Shown here: positions 1 to 8,315 of the stretch, one piece after another
How the letters are laid out: every line of letters starts with the position of its first letter
How positions within the stretch are numbered: position 1 is the first letter of the stretch
Origin: Labilibacter sediminis
Lineage (GTDB): Bacteria > Bacteroidota > Bacteroidia > Bacteroidales > Marinilabiliaceae
DNA length: 64,000 nt
Assembly: GCF_005877885.1 (NCBI RefSeq)
Contig: NZ_VCHY01000007.1
Location: 227,033-291,032, forward strand
Reading direction: 5' to 3'
Notes under the pieces: model-generated
What the model was told of the DNA's origin: nothing
Database searches by the model: none
Seen by the model: only the letters and a program-made list of their open reading frames with translations
Made by a program: the position numbers and the translations under genes

Positions 1-1826
1 ACAGCACTAGCCGGGTTAGTACCGTGAGCCGATGACGGGATAATGGCCACATTACGCTGACCTTCTCCCCTACTTTGGTGATATGATCTGATAACCATTA
101 ATCCGGCATACTCCCCGGCAGCCCCTGAATTAGGTTGAAGACTAACATCTGCAAATCCGGTGATCTCTGCCAAGTCTCTCTTTAACTCAGCAAACAAAAG
201 ATGATATCCTGCTGCCTGATCCACCGGCACAAACGGGTGAATTCCTCCAAACTCAATCCAACTTAGAGGAAGCATTTCTGTAGCTGCATTTAATTTCATG
301 GTACAAGAACCCAATGAAATCATCGAATGCGTTAAGGAAATATCTCTTCTCTCCAACTTTTTGATATATCGCACCATCTCTGTTTCGGAACGATAGTGCC
401 TAAAAATTTCTTGTTGCAGGTATTCACTTTTTCTTAAATAGGCTTCATTAATAGAACATGATTCTGTGATTTCTCTAACCTCAGGAATATCGGCACAAGC
501 TGCACGGGCAAAGACCTCCACAATCCAGTTAATATCTTCAAGGTTTGTGGTTTCATCTATACTTAAACCCACATCTCCATTTTCGAAATACCTGAAGTTC
601 ATCTCCAATTCCAGAGAGTATTTCTCAATTAAATCAACCGAAGCATGTTTAGCCATCGAAAACCTGATGGTGTCAAAATAGTTTTGGTTGAGCTGTTTAT
701 ACCCCAGCTTTTCTATTTCCCTGGTCAATAAACTTGTGATACTATGTATTTGACTGGCGATTCTATGTATTCCTTCGGCTCCGTGATATACGGCATAAAA
801 TCCGGCCATGGTAGCCAATAAAGCTTGTGCTGTACAAATATTTGAAGTCGCCCGCTCTCTTTTTATATGTTGTTCTCGTGTTTGCAAAGCCATACGTAAG
901 GCACGATTGCCATTGGTATCTTTCGTTATTCCAATGATTCTTCCCGGCATATGACGCTTGGCTGATTCACGCGCTGCAAAAAATGCAGCATGCGGACCAC
1001 CATACCCCATAGGAATACCAAAACGTTGAGTTGAACCAAAAACAATATCGGCACCCCACTCGCCCGGTGGAGTTAAAATGGCTAAACTCATTAAATCGGC
1101 TCCAACAGCTACTTTACAATCTTGTTGATTGGCTTTTTCAACTAGCAATTTATAATCCTCTACATTTCCATCGGAATTTGGATACTGCACCAAAACACCA
1201 AAATGCTTGTCTGTTGGCTCGCAATTTTTCCAATTGCCAAACTGTAGTTCAATACCCAATGGATTGGCTCTCGTTTCGAGCACCGCACGTGTTTGAGGCC
1301 AAACTTTTTCATCAACAAATAAGATATTGGCTCCTGCTTTAACCATGGCTCTGGCTCTTGAATTATACATCATAACCATAGCTTCTGCAGCAGCACTCGC
1401 CTCATCCAGCAATGACGCATTGGCTATTTCCATGGCAGTTAACTCAATCACCAATGTTTGATAATTAAGCAACGCTTCTAAACGACCTTGTGATATTTCG
1501 GCCTGATATGGCGTATAAGATGTATACCATACCGGATTTTCCAACACATTGCGATGAATAACAGCCGGAGTAATCGTATCGTAATACCCCATCCCGATAT
1601 ACGTATTGTATACCTTATTTTTTCCCGCGATGTCTAAAATCTTCCTGAAATACTGACGCTCGGTAATACCTTTAGCTAACCTTAAGGGCTCTTTTAACCT
1701 AATGTTTGAAGGAACTGTTTCTTCAATTAATGCATCCATCGAACCTAATCCGATGGTTTTTAGCATCTCTTCAATTTCATGGTCGCGCGGACCAATATGA
1801 CGTGCAACAAACTTATCTGTAGCCAT
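1..1826 (-). CDS. gcvP: Glycine dehydrogenase (glycine cleavage P-protein), 3' part cut by window edge
   Basis: P-protein of the glycine cleavage system: it decarboxylates glycine with pyridoxal phosphate and passes the aminomethyl group to lipoyl H-protein. The translation starts MATDKFVARHIGPRD, a typical P-protein N-terminus, and contains GIPMGYGGPHAAFF and, at the edge, SAHGTNPASA. About 608 codons are visible of the roughly 960 usual for the single-chain form, so the gene continues to the left. The usual PLP-lysine region lies outside the window and could not be checked. It is transcribed alone as far as can be seen; the repeat array at 2068-2294 lies upstream. No frameshift is seen in the visible part. 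Confidence 0.95.
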   Translation of the reverse strand, partial: MATDKFVARHIGPRDHEIEEMLKTIGLGSMDALIEETVPSNIRLKEPLRLAKGITERQYFRKILDIAGKNKVYNTYIGMGYYDTITPAVIHRNVLENPVWYTSYTPYQAEISQGRLEALLNYQTLVIELTAMEIANASLLDEASAAAEAMVMMYNSRARAMVKAGANILFVDEKVWPQTRAVLETRANPLGIELQFGNWKNCEPTDKHFGVLVQYPNSDGNVEDYKLLVEKANQQDCKVAVGADLMSLAILTPPGEWGADIVFGSTQRFGIPMGYGGPHAAFFAARESAKRHMPGRIIGITKDTNGNRALRMALQTREQHIKRERATSNICTAQALLATMAGFYAVYHGAEGIHRIASQIHSITSLLTREIEKLGYKQLNQNYFDTIRFSMAKHASVDLIEKYSLELEMNFRYFENGDVGLSIDETTNLEDINWIVEVFARAACADIPEVREITESCSINEAYLRKSEYLQQEIFRHYRSETEMVRYIKKLERRDISLTHSMISLGSCTMKLNAATEMLPLSWIEFGGIHPFVPVDQAAGYHLLFAELKRDLAEITGFADVSLQPNSGAAGEYAGLMVIRSYHQSRGEGQRNVAIIPSSAHGTNPASA

Positions 1827-2067
1827 TCCCGATAATTATAACGTTAAAATTTTATACACTTAACCCAAATAATGTGTTTTGTAAAATAAATTATTGCAGC
1901 GTTGAATCAGCATCCATTACCTTCCTGATGCTAATACCACAACCTTTACAAATACAGCTTTAAAGGTAAGATAATAAGAAAATTATAAAAATGACGAATA
2001 CAGGTTTTATGGATGATTTTTGTCAGTGGATTAAGAGAGTAGTCTGTATACACACGTACATATAACA

Positions 2068-2294
2068 TTCCCCACAACGGGGAAACCATATTGCACCACT
2101 GCATGAAGTTTTCCACATTAAGGGAAACCTTGTTACAGACCTGCAGGAAGAATTCCAGAGTGTGGAAACCTTGTTGCACTACTGCATGAAGCTTCCCACA
2201 CCGTGGGAAACGTCTCGCAGACCTGCAGGAAGGTTTCCAGAGGGTGGAAAGCTTGTCATAGGCCTGCAGGGACTTTTCCTGAATAGGAAATTCG
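2068..2294. repeat. Array of about 5.5 units of a 41-bp palindromic repeat
   Basis: Units start at 2068, 2109, 2151, 2192, 2233 and 2274 (last one partial) and are 41-42 bp long. Each has a small inverted repeat of the form TTCC-A-n5-GGAAA followed by a CTGCAGGAAG- or CTGCATGAAG-type block. The two versions of the second block alternate between successive units 1-4. The units are degenerate throughout, with no constant/variable split as in CRISPR. The array fills most of the gap between gcvP and the hydrolase gene; the rest of 1827-2304 shows nothing else. Function unknown. Confidence 0.8.
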
Positions 2295-2304
2295 CATCTA
2301 ATAA

Positions 2305-2943
2305 TTAAAAAAACTGATTGTGCACTTTTTCGTGACCAATGGTAGTTGAAGGTCCATGCCCCGAATATACCACTGTTTCATCAGGTAAGCTTAACAATTT
2401 TGTTTTAATACCACTGATGAGTGTATCAAAATCGCCACCTGGCAAATCGGTACGTCCAATACTTTCTCTGAACAGCACATCTCCCACTATGGCAAAACCT
2501 TCATTAGGACAATACAAAGCAACCCCACCCGGAGAATGCCCCGGAATATGTAATACTTGTATAACTGAGCCGCCAAATTCAATTTCCTGGTTATCTTCCA
2601 GATACCCCTCTAAGGCTGGAGGGTTTTGCTCCAACTGCATACCCATTTGAGCTGCATATGGCACTGTTTGCTCCAGCCAAAACTCATCACCTTTATGTGC
2701 TATAGCTCCCAATTTAAAGTGCTCACTCACAAACCTGTTTCCAAATACATGATCAAGATGCAGGTGCGTATTTAAAAGTTTAACCGGATTTAATTTGTTC
2801 TCACTTACATAAGCTACTAAATGTTGTTGCTCCTCCGGGCTTAGGCAACCAGGATCAATAATAATACAGTCGCCATTTTCGGCACTAATAATATAAGTGT
2901 TCTCTTGCCAGGGGTTATACGGTAATGTATGTACTTTAAGCAT
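2305..2943 (-). CDS. MBL-fold metallo-hydrolase, glyoxalase II-like
   Basis: A 212-residue metallo-beta-lactamase-fold hydrolase of the short glyoxalase II-like type, probably cytosolic and acting on thioesters or related substrates. The binuclear metal site is complete: H60-x-H62-x-D64-H65 (THLHLDH), H136 (PGHSPGG), D155 (VGDVLF) and H196 (YSGHGP). It is too short to carry the C-terminal glutathione-binding domain of classical glyoxalase II, so S-lactoylglutathione should not be assumed as substrate. No signal peptide. It lies downstream of pcm on the same strand with about 120 bp between them, so co-transcription is possible but not clear. Confidence 0.9.
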   Translation of the reverse strand: MLKVHTLPYNPWQENTYIISAENGDCIIIDPGCLSPEEQQHLVAYVSENKLNPVKLLNTHLHLDHVFGNRFVSEHFKLGAIAHKGDEFWLEQTVPYAAQMGMQLEQNPPALEGYLEDNQEIEFGGSVIQVLHIPGHSPGGVALYCPNEGFAIVGDVLFRESIGRTDLPGGDFDTLISGIKTKLLSLPDETVVYSGHGPSTTIGHEKVHNQFF

Positions 2944-3067
2944 ATATATTTGTTTTTTTAGTTATTCGATGATTCGTTGTGTCGGGATAATGTGATAATT
3001 TGTTGATTTGTTAATGTGTTAATGCGTTGATTTGATTAAATTTTACTCATCAACTTTCGACTTCTAT

Positions 3068-3706
3068 TTATTTCACAATTCCTTTCAGCATGGGAACAAA
3101 TTCAAATTTCCCGAACTCTTCCTGACTAAATTCATTTTCGCTCACCCGGGTTATTCTAGTCATGGTTTGAACATCCTCCCCAACAGGTATAACCATAATA
3201 CCACCAATACACATCTGCGTTAAGAGATCTTCGGGAATACTTGGTGCTCCGGCTGTTACAATAATTCTGTCAAAAGGGCCAAACTGAGGTAAGCCTTTAT
3301 ATCCATCTCCGAGGAAAAACCTTAATTTATACCCCATTTGTGGCAGCATTTTACTGCTTTTTAAATACAGTTCTCTTTGCCTTTCAATGGTATACACTTT
3401 AGCCCCCATCTCAACCAACACCGCAGCCTGATAGCCTGAGCCAGTCCCAATTTCCAAAACCTTATTACCCGGATTAACACAAAGTATTTGCGATTGAAAA
3501 GCAACGGTAAAAGGCTGTGATATCGTTTGTCCTGCTCCAATGGGAAATGCATTATCCTGATAGGCAAACTGTATAAAACTACTTTCGAAAAATATATGTC
3601 GAGGTACCGATCCAATTGCTTTTAACACCGCCTCATCGGTAATACCTTTCCGGATGATTTCCTGAACTAACCTCTGCCTTAAACCTTTATGCCTGAATGT
3701 ATCCAT
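3068..3706 (-). CDS. pcm: Protein-L-isoaspartate O-methyltransferase
   Basis: Repairs isoaspartyl residues in damaged proteins by S-adenosylmethionine-dependent methylation. The SAM-binding motif VLEIGTGSGYQAAVL is present, followed by the acidic VYTIER end of strand 2 and FDRIIVTAGA. The reading frame is open up to an ATG at 3778, but the family's conserved N-terminus begins at MDTFRHKGLRQRLVQEI, so the start at 3706 (213 residues) is preferred. The 24 extra residues from the upstream ATG are Lys/Phe-rich and do not resemble the family; the upstream start cannot be excluded. Confidence 0.9.
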   Translation of the reverse strand: MDTFRHKGLRQRLVQEIIRKGITDEAVLKAIGSVPRHIFFESSFIQFAYQDNAFPIGAGQTISQPFTVAFQSQILCVNPGNKVLEIGTGSGYQAAVLVEMGAKVYTIERQRELYLKSSKMLPQMGYKLRFFLGDGYKGLPQFGPFDRIIVTAGAPSIPEDLLTQMCIGGIMVIPVGEDVQTMTRITRVSENEFSQEEFGKFEFVPMLKGIVK

Positions 3707-3921
3707 TTTTAATATTAGTGAGCCGTAAAAATAACGCTTCTGAGCAATCCTTGTTTTAAAAAAAAGCTTTTTTTTCATGCTTATTCAAAGAATATTTTTG
3801 TCTTAGTGTTAGACTAATTTTAATTTAGTAGATGCTCGTCCACAAAAAAATAATAATTAATCATGTTGTGAATAATTTTTACTGACAATTGACGTTATAT
3901 TAGTCTTTGGAAAACTAGTCT

Positions 3922-5376
3922 ATGCTCAAAAAACAACCTGGAACAATTCAATTCAAACGAATCAATGATAAATTAATATCCAACCTGCATCTTGGGGCAG
4001 ATATCATAGCTCTGATTGCATGTCATCTTATTTTCCTGGGCAAATACCGATTACCTTACAGAGATATTTTCAGCCCCTTACTACCTGTTGAATTAAAAGC
4101 ACACGCCATTCCGTTGGCCATTGTTTGCGTAATTCTGATCTGGCTTTTTGCCTTTTACTTATCCGGGCATTATGCCAATACAGCACGTAAATCAGGGATT
4201 CAGATATTTGGACCAACCATATCCACCTGCTTTATCATGTCGGTAATGTTGTTTTTTATACTATTAAGCTACTCTCCCGTTGAGCTTAACATTAACCCAT
4301 TGATGTTATCTTCACGTTACTTTTTTGTGGTTTTTATATTGGTATATTCTTTTAGGATGATAATCATATCACGCCTTCATTACCTGATAAAAACGAAAAG
4401 GGTTGGTTACAAAACAGTTTTAATTGGCAATAACCAACAGGCTCTTAAAATTATTAAAGATTACTATAAGACTAGTTACCACCTTGGCAATCAGTTTGCC
4501 GGATACATTTCGGAAGATGATGTAAACGGAGAAGATCTGAGCGGGTATATTCCTCATTTAGGAAACACCAGTAATCTGAAAGAAATTATTGAGCAGCAGG
4601 ATATTGATGAGGCTATTGTTTCACTTCAACTAGATAAACATGAAGCGATAAACAAAGTCATTAATATATTACGACAAAAAGAGATTCTGATTAAACTCTC
4701 TACCGATTTAAATGCCATGCTCGAAGGTACTGTGAAAACTCAAAACCTGGAAAGTCTGCCATTTATAACCATTGGAACAGATAAAATACCTGTTTGGCAA
4801 GGCGTATTTAAACGTTTTTTTGACATTACCATGGCGTGGTTTGGCTTACTGGTTTCTTCTCCTATATTTATAGCTATAGCCATTGGTGTAAAGTTATCCT
4901 CAAAAGGATCTATTTTTTATAGTCAGGAACGAATTGGAAGACACAAAAAGCCTTTTCATATCTATAAGTTTAGATCGATGCATGTGGATGCTGAAAAAAA
5001 CGGCCCTTCCTTATCCTCAGAAAACGATCCAAGAATAACACCATTCGGACGCTTCATGAGAAAATGGCGCCTTGACGAAATGCCCCAGTTCATTAATATT
5101 ATTTTAGGCGATATGTCGTTTGTTGGGCCTCGACCCGAACGAAAATATTTTATTGACCAGATACTTCCTCTGGCACCGCACTATGAGCACTTATTTACTG
5201 TACGTCCGGGAATTACCTCATGGGGTATGGTTAAATTTGGATACGCTGAAAACATTGACCAGATGATAGAGCGACTGCAGTACGACATTCTTTATCTGGA
5301 AAACAGAACTCTGGTGGTTGACTTTAAAATATTACTTTATACACTTAAAACTATCTTTTCGGGAGAAGGAAAATGA
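3922..5376 (+). CDS. Polyprenyl-phosphate sugar-1-phosphate transferase (WcaJ-like)
   Basis: Initiating glycosyltransferase that moves a hexose-1-phosphate from a nucleotide sugar to undecaprenyl phosphate, the first step of capsule or exopolysaccharide assembly. The 484 residues show the usual layout: N-terminal membrane segments to about residue 150, a soluble CoA-binding-like domain (TVLIGNNQQALKII onward), then the catalytic domain from about 290 with a membrane hairpin (FKRFFDITMAWFGLLVSSPIF), the basic IYKFRSM motif, RWRLDEMPQ-type LDEMPQFINI and FVGPRPER. No other polysaccharide genes are adjacent, so the sugar and polymer cannot be named. It stands alone on the plus strand. Confidence 0.93.
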   Translation: MLKKQPGTIQFKRINDKLISNLHLGADIIALIACHLIFLGKYRLPYRDIFSPLLPVELKAHAIPLAIVCVILIWLFAFYLSGHYANTARKSGIQIFGPTISTCFIMSVMLFFILLSYSPVELNINPLMLSSRYFFVVFILVYSFRMIIISRLHYLIKTKRVGYKTVLIGNNQQALKIIKDYYKTSYHLGNQFAGYISEDDVNGEDLSGYIPHLGNTSNLKEIIEQQDIDEAIVSLQLDKHEAINKVINILRQKEILIKLSTDLNAMLEGTVKTQNLESLPFITIGTDKIPVWQGVFKRFFDITMAWFGLLVSSPIFIAIAIGVKLSSKGSIFYSQERIGRHKKPFHIYKFRSMHVDAEKNGPSLSSENDPRITPFGRFMRKWRLDEMPQFINIILGDMSFVGPRPERKYFIDQILPLAPHYEHLFTVRPGITSWGMVKFGYAENIDQMIERLQYDILYLENRTLVVDFKILLYTLKTIFSGEGK

Positions 5377-5411
5377 AAAGTCGAAAGTAATAAAGTCAAA
5401 TGTTGAAAGTC

Positions 5412-5450
5412 AAAAAACCCGAAACAATACATTTAGTATTATTCCGGGTT
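5412..5450 (-). terminator. Intrinsic terminator after the T9SS amylase gene
   Basis: A 15-bp stem with one mismatch (AACCCGAAACAATAC at 5416-5430 and its partner at 5436-5450) with a 5-base loop, followed in the minus direction by a run of T. It lies 38 bp beyond the stop codon of the minus-strand amylase and may also stop the convergent sugar transferase transcript. Confidence 0.75.
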
Positions 5451-5487
5451 AACAAACTACTTAATGAACTATCTTGTTACCCTATCT

Positions 5488-8298
5488 TTATTGTTTCACC
5501 ATTTTAAACACCCGGTAACCATCTCCGTTACCAATTAAATGAACCAGATAAACTCCTTTCGAATACCCTGATACATTAATTTGTGTTTGTGAATCGTAAA
5601 CAGGAGTTTCAAATAACAGTGCTCCTGTTACAGAAGTCACTTTAATCTTGTTTAAAGGTTTATCTCCTCCATAAATGGTTAACTGATTCTTTACCGGATT
5701 AGGAGCTATCCATGCATTTTTAAAGTATGTTGGATCTCCAATGGAAGTATGTGGTTTAAAACCATGTAGTTTCTTTTGCGAAAACAAGGCAAAATCACCC
5801 GCTACAAGGCCATACTCCATATCAACATCAGTTACATTAATACTATCGCCCCTAAAGTGGTTATACCACATGCCTGTAGCACTAAACATAGGTTGAATAC
5901 TTTGAGTTACTACATCGAAATTACCCACTAAACGAACATCAGAACCTGCATGATTTAATTCTATTCGCTTGGTTGCACTTCTAACCTCCATAGCATAATC
6001 ACTAGTTGAAAATACAGGCTCTTCTTTTTTCAAGGTGATGATATCGCTGTACGTTTCGAACAATGACTTTCGGTCGGCATCCTCATAATAGCCCCACTCA
6101 ATTGGTTTTCTGGCAGTTCTGCACCCTCCTGTTTCATCAACAGTACCATCAGGACAGGTATTAATGCTATAATCGTAACCCAGCTCCCCAAATTGCCATA
6201 TCATATTAGGACCTGGAACCGACATCAGAAATACTGCTGCAGCCTGTACACGTTCCAAACCTACTTCCAGGTTCTTTACATTGTAATTGCCATCACTATT
6301 CCCATACATCTTATTTTTATACATCAAGCGCTCCTCATCATGACTTTCCATATAGTTAATGATATGTGGATGATCCCATCCTCTATTTATGTACGAAGCC
6401 CATGAAAAATCTGACTTATCGCCTGTGTTATAGCCCATAGTGGCTTCGTTAAATTTATGGTTGTGGTTACCCCACATCAGAATACCATAGTTAGCCAATT
6501 CCTTTTCTTCAGAATTTTCGGACAGGTGTTCAAACGAAATGATGGCATCGCTTTTATTGATCCAAATTTCATCTGCTATTCTTTTCAAGATGGCTATTCT
6601 ATCTGCATCATAGGCACTGGCCCAATCACCAACCGGATAGCTGGTATTGGTAAATCCCTTGGTGAAATCAAATCTAAAGCCATCTAACTTATATTCGTTC
6701 AACCAAAAGGAACAAACGCTATCTACCAATTCTTCGGTATGCACACTTTCGTGATTAAAATCATAACCCCATTGCGCTGCAGGTTCTAACATATTATGGT
6801 CGCGATTGTACCAGGGATTGTTGCTGGCTGGCTTACCTCCATCTAAATACATACGAGCAAAAGGCGATTGTCCAAAGGAGTGATTCAGCACCATATCCAT
6901 GATAACCGCAATGCCATTTTGGTGACACACGTCAATAAACTCTTTATAATCGTTGGCTGTACCGTATGCCTTATCTGGTGCAAAATAAAAAGATGGATTA
7001 TACCCCCAGCTATCATTTCCTTCAAATTCGTTAAAAGGCATTAGCTCAATGGCATTTACACCCAATTCTTTAAAATAACTAATGGAATCGGTCACTGTTT
7101 TAATATCGCCATTGGCAGTAAAATCCCTTACATGAAGTTCATAAATCACCATTTTGGTGATCTCCGGATTGGTAAATTCTGCTACATTCCAATCGTAACT
7201 ATCTTCATTAATTTTAAAAACAGAGGCTGCATGAGATGTTAATCCTTCAGGATAGTCCTTTAAACCCGGATATACACTCTCAGGAATATATTTATCATCA
7301 GGATCGAGCGTTTTATTGGTATATGGATCAGCTACACGTATTTCTCCATCAATGTAAAATTGAAAAGCATATTCCTCATTTGCATTTAATGAAGAGATGG
7401 TTAACCAAAAATATCCTCCATCCTTATGCATCAAGTAATCATCATTGGGCATCCAATTGTTAAACTCTCCTATTACATGAACAAAATCTTTATCAGGCGC
7501 AAACAACACCATCGTTACTGACTGATCATCAACTTTATTTACTCCCCTTTTTAAGCCATCAGGCAAAGGCAAATTAGACACTTCACTGCGTACATAATAA
7601 GTCAGCAACTCCTCTACGGTTTTTGTACCATCCGTAGCCTCTGCCTTAATAATATGATCGCCCACAGTACCAGCAGAAAAACTGGTCGTTAATTCATTCC
7701 CCGCTCCGGCAGCTACCTGTACATCATCTACATAAATGGTAATTCCGGTAGCATTTGTAGCTGCAACCTCTACGGATACCATATCTGTGCTGGCATATAC
7801 ACTAGCTTCTCCTGGCTCTTCAATTCCAACGGTTAAATCCACCGTACTCACATCCTGAAAAATATCTCCTCCTGAACTGGTTTTTCCTGTTTTGCTTCCA
7901 TCTGAATTTCGGAATACAAAAGCAAGCTGCTCTATTTTTTCTGAAGCTGGCACTCCATAAAACTCGCGAATGGATGGTGATATTTCAAGTGTATACTTAT
8001 TATCGCCAATACTGGTTAGTTTGCATTTCTCTATGTTTTCACTCCAGCCTGCTTGTACATATTTCCAGTCTGAACTTGATGTGCTCTCCGAGGTAATGAC
8101 ACCCGTATGTGCATATATATCGCCTGTATAATCTTTTAAGCCCTGATTTCCTTCGGCGGCATTAAAGGTTACAACAACACTCTGATTATCTACAGGTACT
8201 GTTGGCGCTGTTGTGATAACCTGAGCAGTTGCTAACAAGCCAACACACCAAAACACAACTAAGTGCAGATATTTATTTTCTAAAATTTTTGAACTCAT
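5488..8298 (-). CDS. Secreted GH13 alpha-amylase family enzyme with CBM48-like module and T9SS sorting domain
   Basis: Endo-acting alpha-glucan hydrolase of 936 residues. Order: signal peptide; N-terminal module and Ig-like stretch to about 240; a CBM48-like domain (VIGEFNNWMP); GH13 catalytic barrel from MVIYELHVRDF at about 380; C-terminal type IX secretion sorting domain (NAWIAPNPVKNQLTIYG ... KGVYLVHL). The catalytic triad is intact: D544 (DGFRFDF), E590 (ISFEHLSE) and D654 (MESHDEE). The sorting domain predicts export across the outer membrane and release or attachment at the surface, which fits attack on polymeric starch before SusCD uptake. It follows the next amylase gene by 17 bp and is the last gene of the minus-strand starch operon. 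Confidence 0.93.
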   Translation of the reverse strand: MSSKILENKYLHLVVFWCVGLLATAQVITTAPTVPVDNQSVVVTFNAAEGNQGLKDYTGDIYAHTGVITSESTSSSDWKYVQAGWSENIEKCKLTSIGDNKYTLEISPSIREFYGVPASEKIEQLAFVFRNSDGSKTGKTSSGGDIFQDVSTVDLTVGIEEPGEASVYASTDMVSVEVAATNATGITIYVDDVQVAAGAGNELTTSFSAGTVGDHIIKAEATDGTKTVEELLTYYVRSEVSNLPLPDGLKRGVNKVDDQSVTMVLFAPDKDFVHVIGEFNNWMPNDDYLMHKDGGYFWLTISSLNANEEYAFQFYIDGEIRVADPYTNKTLDPDDKYIPESVYPGLKDYPEGLTSHAASVFKINEDSYDWNVAEFTNPEITKMVIYELHVRDFTANGDIKTVTDSISYFKELGVNAIELMPFNEFEGNDSWGYNPSFYFAPDKAYGTANDYKEFIDVCHQNGIAVIMDMVLNHSFGQSPFARMYLDGGKPASNNPWYNRDHNMLEPAAQWGYDFNHESVHTEELVDSVCSFWLNEYKLDGFRFDFTKGFTNTSYPVGDWASAYDADRIAILKRIADEIWINKSDAIISFEHLSENSEEKELANYGILMWGNHNHKFNEATMGYNTGDKSDFSWASYINRGWDHPHIINYMESHDEERLMYKNKMYGNSDGNYNVKNLEVGLERVQAAAVFLMSVPGPNMIWQFGELGYDYSINTCPDGTVDETGGCRTARKPIEWGYYEDADRKSLFETYSDIITLKKEEPVFSTSDYAMEVRSATKRIELNHAGSDVRLVGNFDVVTQSIQPMFSATGMWYNHFRGDSINVTDVDMEYGLVAGDFALFSQKKLHGFKPHTSIGDPTYFKNAWIAPNPVKNQLTIYGGDKPLNKIKVTSVTGALLFETPVYDSQTQINVSGYSKGVYLVHLIGNGDGYRVFKMVKQ

Positions 8299-8315
8299 CT
8301 TGTAAATATTTTTTA

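Noticed and set aside
1946..2179. 77-codon minus-strand open frame
   Set aside because: It lies across the palindromic repeat array, follows the repeat composition and resembles no protein family.
2068..2294. Possible CRISPR array
   Set aside because: The period is about 41 bp, but all parts of the unit are similar and degenerate; there is no constant repeat with unique spacers, and no cas gene.
3707..3778. 24-codon N-terminal extension of pcm
   Set aside because: The family N-terminus starts at the internal ATG at 3706; the extra residues are Lys/Phe-rich and unlike the family.
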